64,000 nucleotides of DNA, taken from positions 620,001 through 684,000 of the forward strand of contig NZ_JAFFJX010000002.1 of the NCBI RefSeq assembly GCF_016924755.1. Reading direction: 5' to 3'. A program made the translations under genes and the position numbers. Numbering within the stretch: position 1 is the first letter of the stretch; every line of letters begins with the position of its first letter. Below are positions 1-9,817 of the stretch, one piece after another. The notes beneath the pieces were generated by a model. The model was not told the DNA's origin and ran no database searches. It saw only the letters and a list, made by a program, of their open reading frames with translations. The stretch comes from Longitalea arenae (lineage in GTDB: Bacteria > Bacteroidota > Bacteroidia > Chitinophagales > Chitinophagaceae).

Positions 1-1522
1 GTAAGCTCATTTCATCGCGGCCATTGGGATTGGGCGTGTACTTCGCGATCACTTTTTTATTCATCAACACGTTCACGCCATCGCCGTTGGTGCCTACCCA
101 GATAGCGCCCTTGCTGTCTTCTTTTATACAAAAGATGAGATCGCTGTTCAGGTCCTGCGGCCTGGTTCCTTTCCTTAGATTTTCCATATGACCGGTGGCC
201 TGGTCCCTGATAAATAGTCCCTGTGAATAAGAACCAATGTATAATTGTTTAGTACGGGTAAAATAGAGGCTGATGATCGGGATGGGCCTGTTGCCTTTTT
301 GCGGGAAGGGAATACGCCGCATGGCTTCTGTTCGAGGATCGAACTCATAGAGCCCGTCATCATCGGTGCCTGCAAATACATGGCCATTGCTGCTTTCGGC
401 CAGGGCGCTTACAATGGCTGCTTTATTGCTGTTCTCCTGGAATGTATTACTCAGTTTCACATTGAAGAGGTTCAGGTGCCGGTCATATTTATTAATGCCG
501 CCCCGGAAAGTGCCAAACCAGTAAATACCCTCGCGGTCAATATAGGCGCATTTGATATCTTTTGTGGTAATGCTGTAGATATTATCAGGATCGGGAACGA
601 AGGAGCTCACCTGCCTCGTGGCAGGATCCAGTTTGTGCAGGCCCGCATTGGTGCCGATCCATAACTGCCCCGCCGGGTCGGTCGCAATACAATTGATCTC
701 ATTATTGTTGAGCCCACTGGCCTGGGCACCGCTGTTCTTATAGCGTTCAAAACCGGTTAGGTCAGGCAGCAGGCGGTTCAATCCCTCGATGGTGCCAACC
801 CAGATATTGCCGCTGCTGTCTTCTGCGATCGCTTTTACCAGTCCGTTGCTTAAGCTCGAAGCATCCGCGCTATTGTGGGTGAAGCGCCGAAAGGAGTTGG
901 CACCTCTTCTATACAGGTACAGCCCGTAATCGGTTCCGATCCAGATCCGCTGTTTGCTGTCCTCAAATATGCAGGTAAGTGTTATTTTGACACGACTTCG
1001 GTCATGGGCTTTGCCGAGATCGAGGTGTTTGATATTTTTTGTTTGCGGATCCAGGATATGCAGGCCATCGTATTGGGCGATCCATAATTTGCCCTCGTAG
1101 TCGCATACAAGTCCACGGATCACCGCATTGGTGGAAAAACCGCCATGATTGTTACGGGCGGGAAAATTGGTAAAATTATCGGTACGGCGGTTATACAGGC
1201 TCAGGCCGCCGCCGCTGGTGCCGATCCAGAGATTGCCCGCTTTGTCTTCGCACAAAGCCAATACCTCATTCACCCGTAAGCTGTTGCTGTCACCGGCATT
1301 GTTGCGGTAGACGGTAAAATGAGTGCCGTCGAACTTGTTCAGTCCATCGTCGGTGGCGAACCACATCAGGCCGAGCCGGTCCTTCAGGATGGCGTTCACC
1401 GAATTGGATAACAGGCCGTCTTTGGAAGAAATGGAAGTAAAATGGATGGAAGCTTTCTGAGCAGCAGCTTCCCATAACAGGAAAGTACAAAGGCCAATAA
1501 GTACATATCTGATATATGACAT
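1..1522 (-). CDS. Two-component sensor with Reg_prop propeller repeats (N-terminal part, runs off window)
   Basis: The minus-strand frame is open from an ATG at 1522 to the window edge, about 507 codons, so the C-terminus is missing. The N-terminus is a signal peptide ending near AAAQ. It is followed by repeated motifs of the type DxxGxxWxGTxxGL (for example LGLMWFATDDGLNKFDG near residue 50 and KGAIWVGTNGDGVNVL near the edge). These are the two-component regulator propeller repeats of Bacteroidetes hybrid sensors, which detect oligosaccharides in the periplasm and carry histidine kinase, receiver and AraC domains further on. Those later domains lie outside the window, so hybrid versus plain kinase cannot be decided. 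It is divergent from the SusCD operon starting at 1880, the usual position for the regulator of such a locus. Confidence 0.88.
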   Translation of the reverse strand, partial: MSYIRYVLIGLCTFLLWEAAAQKASIHFTSISSKDGLLSNSVNAILKDRLGLMWFATDDGLNKFDGTHFTVYRNNAGDSNSLRVNEVLALCEDKAGNLWIGTSGGGLSLYNRRTDNFTNFPARNNHGGFSTNAVIRGLVCDYEGKLWIAQYDGLHILDPQTKNIKHLDLGKAHDRSRVKITLTCIFEDSKQRIWIGTDYGLYLYRRGANSFRRFTHNSADASSLSNGLVKAIAEDSSGNIWVGTIEGLNRLLPDLTGFERYKNSGAQASGLNNNEINCIATDPAGQLWIGTNAGLHKLDPATRQVSSFVPDPDNIYSITTKDIKCAYIDREGIYWFGTFRGGINKYDRHLNLFNVKLSNTFQENSNKAAIVSALAESSNGHVFAGTDDDGLYEFDPRTEAMRRIPFPQKGNRPIPIISLYFTRTKQLYIGSYSQGLFIRDQATGHMENLRKGTRPQDLNSDLIFCIKEDSKGAIWVGTNGDGVNVLMNKKVIAKYTPNPNGRDEMSL

Positions 1523-1879
1523 ACGCAAAGCAATCGGGCTGTTCACCAGGTCTGCCACAATTCTTTCTTGGTCGCCGGGAACTGCGGCACATGGCTGCAC
1601 CTTTCACGAAGTTAAATGTTCGCAGGACAATTTAGTATACAAAACCGGCCTGCCGCATTCCGTCCTGAACATTTTTGACAGTAAAAGAAACATTTGTGCC
1701 ATTCCCCGGCTTTCATTTTGGCGAATTTTACCCATGTACGATGGAAACCGCCGAATGCAGGGATCATTAAGGCATCATATATTAAAAACAGAATAATGTT
1801 TGATCCCGGCGATCACGGGTATTTCATGTACAGCCTATAGCCTAACCATCATTGCTTAACCAAACTAACTGATTGCTGA
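1523..1879. promoter_or_regulatory. Divergent intergenic region between sensor and operon A
   Basis: This 357-base gap lies between two divergent genes and must hold the promoters of both the sensor (minus) and the fasciclin/SusCD operon (plus). I found no exact TTTG-N19-TAnnTTTG promoter in either direction. Near matches on the plus strand are a TAATGTTTG near 1796 (spacer one base too long) and TCATTTTG near 1717. No open frame of interest and no tandem array is present. Confidence 0.45.
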
Positions 1880-3436
1880 ATGGCCAAATTGAATTTGGGT
1901 ACAGGGAGGCCTGTGCCCATCCGAACGATCTTCTTCCTGCTCGTCTGTTTCACCATTGGTTGTAAGAAAGGGTTTAACGACTACTACGGTGACAAAAGTC
2001 CCAAAGGAGGATTCTTATTCGAAAAGATCCGGGACGATCCCCATTTTAGTATTTTTTCAAAAGCGCTTGAACGGGCCGGCCTGGTCCAGTACATCAGCCA
2101 GGGTGGGTTGTATACCGTTTTTGCGCCCACCGATGAAGCATTCCTGGCTTTCCTGAACAGGAACGGTTATGCTTCCGTGGATGATCTTCCGGTTGACAGG
2201 CTGTTCAGCATCCTGAGCTTCCACATTGTAAACAATATGTGGTATCACTACGACCTGAAAGTAAGGTTCGCTACCTACCAGCAAAAGCTCTATCTCACCA
2301 GGAACAAAAAATTTGTGAACATAGATGTTACGTCGGCAGACAGTATAAAAATAAACGGCGTGGCCGTCATCCATTCGTTGCGCGATATCGATGCGGCCAA
2401 TGGTGTGATCCATGGCATCGGTGAGGTATTGCTGCCATTGCCCAACCTTGAAGAAGTATTACGTAACGACCCCGCACTGGCCAACAGTACTTTTTACCGG
2501 CTTATGCAACTGACTGCCGACAGCGCCTATGACCGTTTTAACAGCTACGACCGTGACCGGGATGGCCGCATGGATTCGGTATTCTTTAAAACCTATCCGC
2601 TGCTGAGCAATGTGTATACGTCTATAGAATTCCGGCAGAACACAGCGCCGGCCAACCAGGGTGGTGATCCGTTGTTCACTACTTTGTTGATCCCCACGAA
2701 CCAGGTGCTCGATGCATTCATTGCACCGGCATTGGCCCGTATCGATAACAGCGTGCCTGATAAGATCGCTGCCTTGTCGCCTTCCTATGCCGAAGCCGTG
2801 CTGGAAGCCTATTTCATTGGCGATACCATTGTTACGGCCAATGAATTGATCAACCGCACGCGGGTACTGCGATCGGTGAACAGTGAAATAATACCCGTTA
2901 CGCCTGATAATATTTTTATTCAGAAAAATATCGTGGCCAGTAACGGCACCATTCAACTGATCAATACGGTCTTCCCCGCTTCGCCGGCTTTACGAAGTGC
3001 GTTGGGACAAGCCATGCTCGATCCTGAACTAAGCAGTTTCATGGCTGCGATCCAGGCAGCGGGCCTTATGGGAAACCTGGCCACCACCACGCGCACGGGT
3101 ACCTACCTGGCGCCTACGAATGCCGCCTTCCAGGAAATAGGACTCGATGTTAAAAAGAGAACACTGAATGGCGCCTTGCTCACTTCCACCCAATTCAACA
3201 ATATCGTACGCCATCATATTATCAATGAAAATCTTGCCCCTGCCGGGCTAACAGGCACCAAGAACAGCGACCTGGGCAATACACAAACACTGGTGTTCAG
3301 TAATAATGGCACCAGGGTAATCAGTGCCGGCGGGGTAATAGCTGACATTCTGCAACCTGAGATCAGCAAGGGACCAGGCAATCCACCGGTCGGTTATGTA
3401 TATAAGGTGAATAAGGTGCTGCTTCCGCTTCAATAA
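1880..3436 (+). CDS. Fasciclin-domain lipoprotein (first gene of operon A)
   Basis: A 518-residue outer-membrane lipoprotein candidate. The signal peptide ends in the lipobox TIGC (Cys28) followed by KKGFNDYY. Three fasciclin (FAS1)-like units can be seen: about residues 46-190 with the core YTVFAPTDEAF, a diverged middle unit about 190-370 with TLLIPTNQVLDAF, and about 370-518 with TYLAPTNAAF and the terminal YKVNKVLLPL strand. FAS1 domains are adhesion or ligand-binding folds. The middle unit contains a DxDxDGxxD loop that resembles a calcium site. The stop is 41 bases before SusC, so this is probably the first gene of a Fas-SusC-SusD operon and a candidate surface glycan-binding protein. 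The start shares its post-lipobox CKKxFNDYY with the gene at 47936, its apparent paralogue. Confidence 0.88.
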   Translation: MAKLNLGTGRPVPIRTIFFLLVCFTIGCKKGFNDYYGDKSPKGGFLFEKIRDDPHFSIFSKALERAGLVQYISQGGLYTVFAPTDEAFLAFLNRNGYASVDDLPVDRLFSILSFHIVNNMWYHYDLKVRFATYQQKLYLTRNKKFVNIDVTSADSIKINGVAVIHSLRDIDAANGVIHGIGEVLLPLPNLEEVLRNDPALANSTFYRLMQLTADSAYDRFNSYDRDRDGRMDSVFFKTYPLLSNVYTSIEFRQNTAPANQGGDPLFTTLLIPTNQVLDAFIAPALARIDNSVPDKIAALSPSYAEAVLEAYFIGDTIVTANELINRTRVLRSVNSEIIPVTPDNIFIQKNIVASNGTIQLINTVFPASPALRSALGQAMLDPELSSFMAAIQAAGLMGNLATTTRTGTYLAPTNAAFQEIGLDVKKRTLNGALLTSTQFNNIVRHHIINENLAPAGLTGTKNSDLGNTQTLVFSNNGTRVISAGGVIADILQPEISKGPGNPPVGYVYKVNKVLLPLQ

Positions 3437-3477
3437 AAAGGATGAAGTAAACAATTCTAAAAAAGTAACTGCTTAAT

Positions 3478-6400
3478 ATGAGTATTCTTCATACAATCAA
3501 ACGGCTGCTGCTGCCGGTCATTCTCCTGTTGCTGATACACCTATCAGCAAATGCCCAGACGCCGGTAACCATAAAAGGCCGGGTCACCGAAAGAGGCACC
3601 GGCCATGCCCTTGATGGCATCACCGTCGTAGAGGTAAATGAAAATGACCGGCAGGTAAATGGCGCCAATACCGACGTAAACGGTACTTATACGATCCGCG
3701 TGAGCAATACCGCCAACCGCTTGCGATTTTCCTTTATCGGTTATGAAACCAGAACGGAACCTATCGGTACACGTGCAGTCATCAATATACAGCTGGCCCG
3801 CGATACGGGTCAAAGTATGTCAGATGTAATTGTACTGGCCAGAAAAGCTGACCAGGTGAGCAATGGGTTTGGGAACACATCGCGGCGCGACCTTATCGGG
3901 GCCGTGAGTTCGGTAAAAGGCGAGGTACTGGCCGATCAGCCTGCTACTTCCATCGATCAGATGCTGCAGGGCCGGGCAGCCGGGGTGCAGATCGTTACCA
4001 ATTCAGGCGATCCCGGCGCCGGCGTAGATATCCGCATCCGCGGCGCCGGTTCCATTTCCGGGGGCAATGAACCATTATACATTATCGATGGGGTTCCCAT
4101 CATCTCATCGCCTTTTGATAATTCAGCGAATGGACAAAATGCCGCAAGGATCAATCCCATTGCCGATATCAATCCCAGCGACATCGAGCGCTTCGACATT
4201 TTAAAAGATGCGAATGCGGCGGCGATCTATGGCGCGCGTGCTGCCAATGGGGTCATCATCATTACCACCAAAAGAGGCCGTAAGGGTATCACGAATATTA
4301 CCTTGAATTCCCAGCTAAGTATGCAGGAAGCGCCGCCTTCCATCCCGGTGCTCAGTGGTTCCGAATACAAGATCATGCGGCTGGAAGCATTGCAGAATGC
4401 GGGCAATATAAACCCTTCCAGTCCTGACCTGCAGCCCCTGGTCGATGACCCTGCGTATGCGGCTTATCAATATTACCAGCATAATACCGACTGGCTGAAA
4501 GCGCTGAAACAAACCGGCTTTGCGCAGGTGTATAACCTGTCGGTGTCTGGCGGGGGAGAAGCGATGCGGTATAATTTCAGTACATCCTATACCGATAGAA
4601 AGGGCTCATTTATCAATACCGGCAATAAACGCTTCACCACCCGCTTTAACCTCGATTATAAAGTGTCGGACAAGCTGAAGTTCTCGGCCAATATCTCCTT
4701 TGCGCGAAGCAAGGTGAATAACCATGCGAACTATGGCCAGGGTACGGTCTATTTTCTTGGCCATGTGCGTTCCTCGGCCCTGCCCATATACGATATTGAC
4801 GTTAATGGCGATCCGCTGCCTAATTATTTCTCCCTGCCCGGCGTGCATTTCAATGGTATGGATAATCCCGTTGCTTTTGCCAAATCGGTAAGCAACGATG
4901 CATTCAGCACCAACCTGAAACCCAATATCCGCGCGGAACTGGATATCATTAAAGGTTTGAAATACATCAGTAATGCGTCGCTTGATTTTATCGGCGAGAA
5001 TGGACTGACCTATTTTCCGCCGGAAGCGACCGGCCTGATCTGGAACGATCGCAGTTTTAACCGGGTGGATACGCGGGATTATGAAAGAATGCAAATGATC
5101 CTGGATAATCTCCTGACGTATAACCGCAACCTTACAGATAAACTCAAAGGGAGCTTTGTGCTGGGCAACACCTTCAACACCTTTACCTCGAGCCAGTTGA
5201 TCGCCAGCGCTTATGCCAGTGCCTCGGGTTCACTGCGAACGATCGGTACTACCGGGGGCAACCGCCAACTGGTATCCAACAAAACCACAGAAACCATCCT
5301 GAGCGTGTTTGCCAAGGCAGACCTGATCTATAATGACCGGTATGGATTCAATATCACGGTGCGCCGGGACGGTTCTTCGAAATTCGGCGGTGCGAATAAA
5401 TATGCCAATTTCCCATCAGTAGGTGCTTACTGGCGGGCATCCGGCGAACGGTTCCTGGCAAACCTGCCCTGGCTCACCGATCTGAAGTTCAGGGCCTCCT
5501 GGGGGCAACTGGGCAATAGCGGCATTCCCAACTATGCATATATTAGCCAGTTTACCGCCGGCACCAATTACATGGGCTACAGCGGCGTGAGCCAAAGCAA
5601 TCCCGAACTGAACAACCTACGGTGGGAGACCAGTGAAAGCTCCAATTTGGGTATGGACCTCGACCTGTTCAAAAGCCGGTTGGTGCTTACGGTAGATCTG
5701 TATGACAAGATCACCAAGGACCTTTTATTCAATCTGCCCCTGCCGGCTTCGAGCGGCATCGAGCGGAATGGTTTCACCAACTGGAATGGCAGCATATTGA
5801 CCAACCTGGGCAATATCAGTAACCGCGGTATTGAAGTGGATCTGCTCCTGAACGCCATTCGCGCCAAAAAAGCCGGCGATTTTGAATGGACCATGTCCTT
5901 TAACCTCGGCCGCAATATCAATAAAGTGACCTCATTACCCGGTGGTACCCTGAAGCTCACAGAGAACTACGCGAATTTCGGTTCGCAGGTAAAACAGGGC
6001 GATGCGCTGGGAACTTATTATGGCCTCGTATTTAAAGGCGTGTATGCCACAGATGGCGATGCCGTGGTAAGAGATGCCAAAGGCAATGTGGTGTACGAGC
6101 TGGATGGCGTAAACCCGCGCAAAATGCGGATTCTGAGTGAAGCCGGCGATACCCTGAAAGGCGGTGATGCCATTTATGAAGACTTTAATAGCGATGGTAT
6201 TATCAATGACCAGGACCGGGTGCTGATCGGTAATGCCAATGCCGACTTTTTTGGCGGCTTCAGTAATGAATTCCGGTACAGGAATTTCGGCTTTAAATTT
6301 TTCATCCAGTTCCAGTATGGTAACGATGTCATCAATGGTATGCGGTATTATCTCGAAAGAATGATGACCCAGGACAACCAGGCCATCACTACCATGAAGC

Positions 6401-6744
6401 GCTGGCGCAAACAGGGTGATATAACCGATATGCCCCGGGCATTGAACAATGATCAGCGGAACAGCCAGGCATCCACCCGCTGGATCGAAGACGGTTCTTA
6501 TCTGCGTTTGAAATTCATTACCCTGAACTATTCTTTTCCCAGGGCCCTGGTGCAAAAAATAAAGTTGAAAGGCGTGGATGCTTTTTTTACGGCCAATGAT
6601 CTGTTCACGTGGACCAATTATACCGGCGCTGATCCCGAGATCTCGATTTCCTCTTTCGGGAACAATCCGGCTTTGATCGGCGTCGACCGGGGGTTGACCC
6701 CACGCAGCAGAGGTTATACCATCGGTATAAATGCGCGGTTTTAA
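3478..6744 (+). CDS. SusC/RagA-family TonB-dependent outer-membrane transporter
   Basis: A 1088-residue SusC-like porin, a normal length for the family. A signal peptide (ending near NAQ, residue ~28) is followed by a carboxypeptidase-regulatory-like domain (~30-115, KGRVTERGTG...FSFIGYET). Next come the plug domain with LQGRAAGVQI and the IRIRGAGSISGGNEPLYIIDG signature (~155-205), and a 22-strand type barrel to the terminal aromatic residue (INARF). An EF-hand-like DFNSDGIINDQD motif lies in the barrel C-terminal third, as usual for SusC. It pairs with SusD at 6779 (34-base gap) to import oligosaccharides across the outer membrane. It is closest in this window to the SusC at 50183 (shared NGxGNTSxR before the plug). 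Confidence 0.96.
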   Translation: MSILHTIKRLLLPVILLLLIHLSANAQTPVTIKGRVTERGTGHALDGITVVEVNENDRQVNGANTDVNGTYTIRVSNTANRLRFSFIGYETRTEPIGTRAVINIQLARDTGQSMSDVIVLARKADQVSNGFGNTSRRDLIGAVSSVKGEVLADQPATSIDQMLQGRAAGVQIVTNSGDPGAGVDIRIRGAGSISGGNEPLYIIDGVPIISSPFDNSANGQNAARINPIADINPSDIERFDILKDANAAAIYGARAANGVIIITTKRGRKGITNITLNSQLSMQEAPPSIPVLSGSEYKIMRLEALQNAGNINPSSPDLQPLVDDPAYAAYQYYQHNTDWLKALKQTGFAQVYNLSVSGGGEAMRYNFSTSYTDRKGSFINTGNKRFTTRFNLDYKVSDKLKFSANISFARSKVNNHANYGQGTVYFLGHVRSSALPIYDIDVNGDPLPNYFSLPGVHFNGMDNPVAFAKSVSNDAFSTNLKPNIRAELDIIKGLKYISNASLDFIGENGLTYFPPEATGLIWNDRSFNRVDTRDYERMQMILDNLLTYNRNLTDKLKGSFVLGNTFNTFTSSQLIASAYASASGSLRTIGTTGGNRQLVSNKTTETILSVFAKADLIYNDRYGFNITVRRDGSSKFGGANKYANFPSVGAYWRASGERFLANLPWLTDLKFRASWGQLGNSGIPNYAYISQFTAGTNYMGYSGVSQSNPELNNLRWETSESSNLGMDLDLFKSRLVLTVDLYDKITKDLLFNLPLPASSGIERNGFTNWNGSILTNLGNISNRGIEVDLLLNAIRAKKAGDFEWTMSFNLGRNINKVTSLPGGTLKLTENYANFGSQVKQGDALGTYYGLVFKGVYATDGDAVVRDAKGNVVYELDGVNPRKMRILSEAGDTLKGGDAIYEDFNSDGIINDQDRVLIGNANADFFGGFSNEFRYRNFGFKFFIQFQYGNDVINGMRYYLERMMTQDNQAITTMKRWRKQGDITDMPRALNNDQRNSQASTRWIEDGSYLRLKFITLNYSFPRALVQKIKLKGVDAFFTANDLFTWTNYTGADPEISISSFGNNPALIGVDRGLTPRSRGYTIGINARF

Positions 6745-6778
6745 CAACCATCATTCTTTTCATCAACGATTACCCAAA

Positions 6779-8224
6779 ATGAACAATATAAAAAACAAAT
6801 GGCTGGTGCCATGTTGCGTTGCCGGACTGGTGCTGCTCACTGTAAGCAGCTGTAAAAAATACCTCAACCAGGCGCCGGAGAACGCATTGACCCGCGATGA
6901 TTTTTTTAAGACCGAGGTGGACGCGAATGCAGCCATCATGGGCGTGTATGATGCTTTACAGGGCTGTGCCGACGAATTTATTACCTGGGGCGAATTCAGG
7001 GCCGACCTGGTATCGCCGCTCACGAATAACGATATCACGTATCCCTACTTTCAATTGTTCGAGCATACACGGCCGGCATCGGTATGGTCGCAACCCTACA
7101 ATCTTATAGCCCGGGCGAATACCGTCATCGAGCGGGTGCCTGAGATCCCGGCCCTCGACAACCGGTTCACCGAGGAAGAAAGTAAGGCCATCGTGGGCGA
7201 AGCGCTCTTCCTTCGTTCGCTGGCCTATTTTTACCTCGTACGAACATTTAAGGAAGTGCCGCTGGTCTTGCAACCACCCAGTAACGATGCCGTGAATTAC
7301 CTGGTGCCAAAAGCCACTGCCGATTCTATCCTGAACCAGGTGGAGGCCGACCTGGCCATTGCCGAAAGCAGCGTACCTGCAGCATATGGCAAACCTGCTG
7401 AAACAAGAGGGCGGGTGACCAAAGGCGCCGTGAATGCTTTACAGGCAGATGTATTCCTGTGGCGGGCAAAATACGAAGCTGCTGCAGCAGCCGCGAAAAA
7501 GGTGATCGATAATGCCGGATATACATTGGTGCCCGGTGTGGATTGGTTCAATATCTTCTCACAGAAAAATGCAACCGAAAGCATCTTTGAAATCCAATAC
7601 GATTACCAGCTGTCAGAAACAAATAGCTTAAGAGGCATCTCCGGGAATTTCCTGATGAATCCAGTTCTGTTCGGGTATTTTGAGAGTGAAAAAGACCAGT
7701 TACGCGGTTTGAACAGAACCTTCCGCGAAGCAGGTTCCCGCACCTACTGGAAATACACTGGTCTGAACACCGATAATATCGAGCGTCCTACCAATGATCC
7801 CAACTTTATTCTTTACCGGCTTCCCGACCTCATGTTGTTAAGAGCAGAAGCACTGGTGCACCTGCGTGCGGAAGACAAAGCAGAAGCTGCCAGCCTACTT
7901 AACCAGGTGCGGGAGCGCGTAGGCCTGTCTCCATATGATTTCCTCGATGCTGCAGCACCCAGGGAATTGTTTATTGAGCTCATTCTGAAAGAAAGGGCCA
8001 TGGAACTGGCCATGGAAGGCAAGCGCTGGTTCGACCTGGTACGCGTTGCCACCAATGAAGAGCAACCCGATCTTCTCATCAGCCGGGTAGTGGCCGGGCG
8101 TACGGTGGCCGAACGGTCACAAATACGCGCCCGCATCATCGATCCCCGCGGCTGGTATTTACCCATCCACCGCGACGAGCTGAACAGGAATCCCAACCTG
8201 GTACAGAATCCTTATTACAGGTAA
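6779..8224 (+). CDS. SusD/RagB-family surface glycan-binding lipoprotein
   Basis: A 481-residue SusD. I place the start at 6779 rather than at an upstream in-frame ATG (6731), because the upstream ATG lies inside the end of susC and only the later one gives a clean signal peptide with lipobox VSSC (Cys25), followed by KKYLN. TPR-type helices follow (GEALFLRSLAYFYLVRTF, ~residues 140-160). The C-terminal RagB/SusD domain has LKERAMELAMEGKRWFDLVR and the typical terminal YLPIHRDELNRNPNLVQNP. It caps the SusC barrel and binds the glycan before uptake. Best partner in the window by similarity is the SusD at 53501. Confidence 0.95.
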   Translation: MNNIKNKWLVPCCVAGLVLLTVSSCKKYLNQAPENALTRDDFFKTEVDANAAIMGVYDALQGCADEFITWGEFRADLVSPLTNNDITYPYFQLFEHTRPASVWSQPYNLIARANTVIERVPEIPALDNRFTEEESKAIVGEALFLRSLAYFYLVRTFKEVPLVLQPPSNDAVNYLVPKATADSILNQVEADLAIAESSVPAAYGKPAETRGRVTKGAVNALQADVFLWRAKYEAAAAAAKKVIDNAGYTLVPGVDWFNIFSQKNATESIFEIQYDYQLSETNSLRGISGNFLMNPVLFGYFESEKDQLRGLNRTFREAGSRTYWKYTGLNTDNIERPTNDPNFILYRLPDLMLLRAEALVHLRAEDKAEAASLLNQVRERVGLSPYDFLDAAAPRELFIELILKERAMELAMEGKRWFDLVRVATNEEQPDLLISRVVAGRTVAERSQIRARIIDPRGWYLPIHRDELNRNPNLVQNPYYR

Positions 8225-8268
8225 TGCTTTCAGGAAGCTGATTATTTCATTCATCAACGGTATGTTAT

Positions 8269-9753
8269 ATGAAAAATAATAAATTACACAAGGCCGGTTC
8301 ACAGGGCGCTTTAGGGCTGATCGTTGTTTGTATATCGATGCTTGCATCTATGCCGGCTTGTAAAAAAGATGGTTTCTCCTACCAGGAACAAGTAAGGCAG
8401 GTACTTGCCTTTGATATGATCAGGGAAGATTCATCGCTGAGTATTGCCGTGGAGGCGCTGGAAAGAACCAATATGTCGGCCACCCTGAACACCTATGGGC
8501 CTTTTACTTTTTTTATACCCGATAATAATGCTTTCCGGAAATTATTTGCCAGCCGGGCGAAAAAAACACTGGAAGATTTCAGCGACGAAGAACTGAAGAC
8601 CATGCTGGTCTATCACATTCTGCCTGCGCGCATCAAATCGGCCGAGTTCATCCAGGGGCCGCAGGCTACGCCTACCGGCAGGGGCGATTTCATTACGCTG
8701 GATATCTCGAAAGGATTCAAGTATAATACCATTGCCAATGGTATTGCCAAAGTGTATGAGACCGATATCGAATATTCCAATGCGCTGGTGCATAAGATCG
8801 ATGCCGTGCTCAATCCACCCACGCTAACGATCGGTGAATTTCTACAACAGAATAAAGACCTGTACAGTATCATGATCGGTGGACTGCAACGGGCCGGTTT
8901 GATGGATACCCTTACTCATCTTACAGACCGGTTTGGGCAGCGGATCAGGCTAACCCTCTTTGCAGAGACCAATGAGGTGCTGCAGGCTGCGGGCATCCAC
9001 AACTTCGATGGCATGCCGGTAGAAGAACTGCAGCAGCTGATGCGGTACCACATTATTCCCGGCGCCAATTTCAGCGCCAGCTATACCCAGTTCAGGCCCG
9101 CTATGAAAGCATTGAATGTGCAGGAGCGCTGGGACAGCACCCTGTTGAGCATCAACAACAATGACTATATCTATTTTAACCTGGCGGCTAAAAAGCTGAT
9201 CAATGATACGGCCGATTTTGCAGCCACTGATATCATCATGCGCAACGGGGTGATCCACAATATTGACAAACATATCGCTTTTCATCCCGGCATCAGGCGT
9301 ACCCAGATCTATCATATCTTTTGGAAGAACACCAATTTTGCATATGGTATTCCCGGCGTATCGTCATCCCAGGCGCCGGTTCTCTCAACCAGCGGTACGG
9401 TGTATTGGCGCTATTACCTGGAAGGTGCTGTGAATGGCCGCAGCGAATACTTTTTATTCATGGCGCCGGATGGTATCAACGACTCCCTGGTGACCATAGT
9501 AAAGAATGTGCGGCGCGGAAAGTATAAGATTGAGGTCAATTATAAAGGCGGTGGCCGGGGCGATTACCAGTTGAAACATGGCGATGACCTGATCGGCGTA
9601 CCGTTGAATTATGGCCTTGGTGCTACCTGGGAACAAAAAGTGGTCATAGGCACCTACGATTTCAAGACCAGCGGCGACAAGCGCCTGAATTTTGTTTGCA
9701 CGCGGGTTGGGGGCATCAATCTCGAAGCTTTGGTGTTAACGCCGGTGTATTGA
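8269..9753 (+). CDS. Fasciclin-domain lipoprotein with C-terminal beta-sandwich-like module
   Basis: A 494-residue lipoprotein with Cys31 in SMPAC followed by KKDGF. Two FAS1 units are visible: ~44-185 (FTFFIPDNNAFRKLF, then VHKIDAVLNPP) and ~190-345 (TLFAETNEVL, then the conserved HIIPG and IHNIDKHIAF). The last ~150 residues are not FAS1. They are rich in beta strands and aromatic residues (TVYWRYYLEG, GKYKIEVNYKGGGRGDY, terminal GGINLEALVLTPV) and read like a jelly-roll carbohydrate-binding module. That FAS1-plus-sandwich layout recurs at 54987. The gene sits 44 bases after susD and 64 bases before the next susC, in the position of a surface glycan-binding protein. Glycan binding is inference. 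Confidence 0.85.
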   Translation: MKNNKLHKAGSQGALGLIVVCISMLASMPACKKDGFSYQEQVRQVLAFDMIREDSSLSIAVEALERTNMSATLNTYGPFTFFIPDNNAFRKLFASRAKKTLEDFSDEELKTMLVYHILPARIKSAEFIQGPQATPTGRGDFITLDISKGFKYNTIANGIAKVYETDIEYSNALVHKIDAVLNPPTLTIGEFLQQNKDLYSIMIGGLQRAGLMDTLTHLTDRFGQRIRLTLFAETNEVLQAAGIHNFDGMPVEELQQLMRYHIIPGANFSASYTQFRPAMKALNVQERWDSTLLSINNNDYIYFNLAAKKLINDTADFAATDIIMRNGVIHNIDKHIAFHPGIRRTQIYHIFWKNTNFAYGIPGVSSSQAPVLSTSGTVYWRYYLEGAVNGRSEYFLFMAPDGINDSLVTIVKNVRRGKYKIEVNYKGGGRGDYQLKHGDDLIGVPLNYGLGATWEQKVVIGTYDFKTSGDKRLNFVCTRVGGINLEALVLTPVY

Positions 9754-9817
9754 ATTGTTCAACCATGACCGGGCAAACGTCTAAAAACATTCTTCCTCTA
9801 TCATTTATAATTCGCAT

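Noticed and set aside
5935..6747. Minus-strand frame of 270 codons opposite SusC
   Set aside because: Antisense shadow of the SusC barrel; no recognisable motif.
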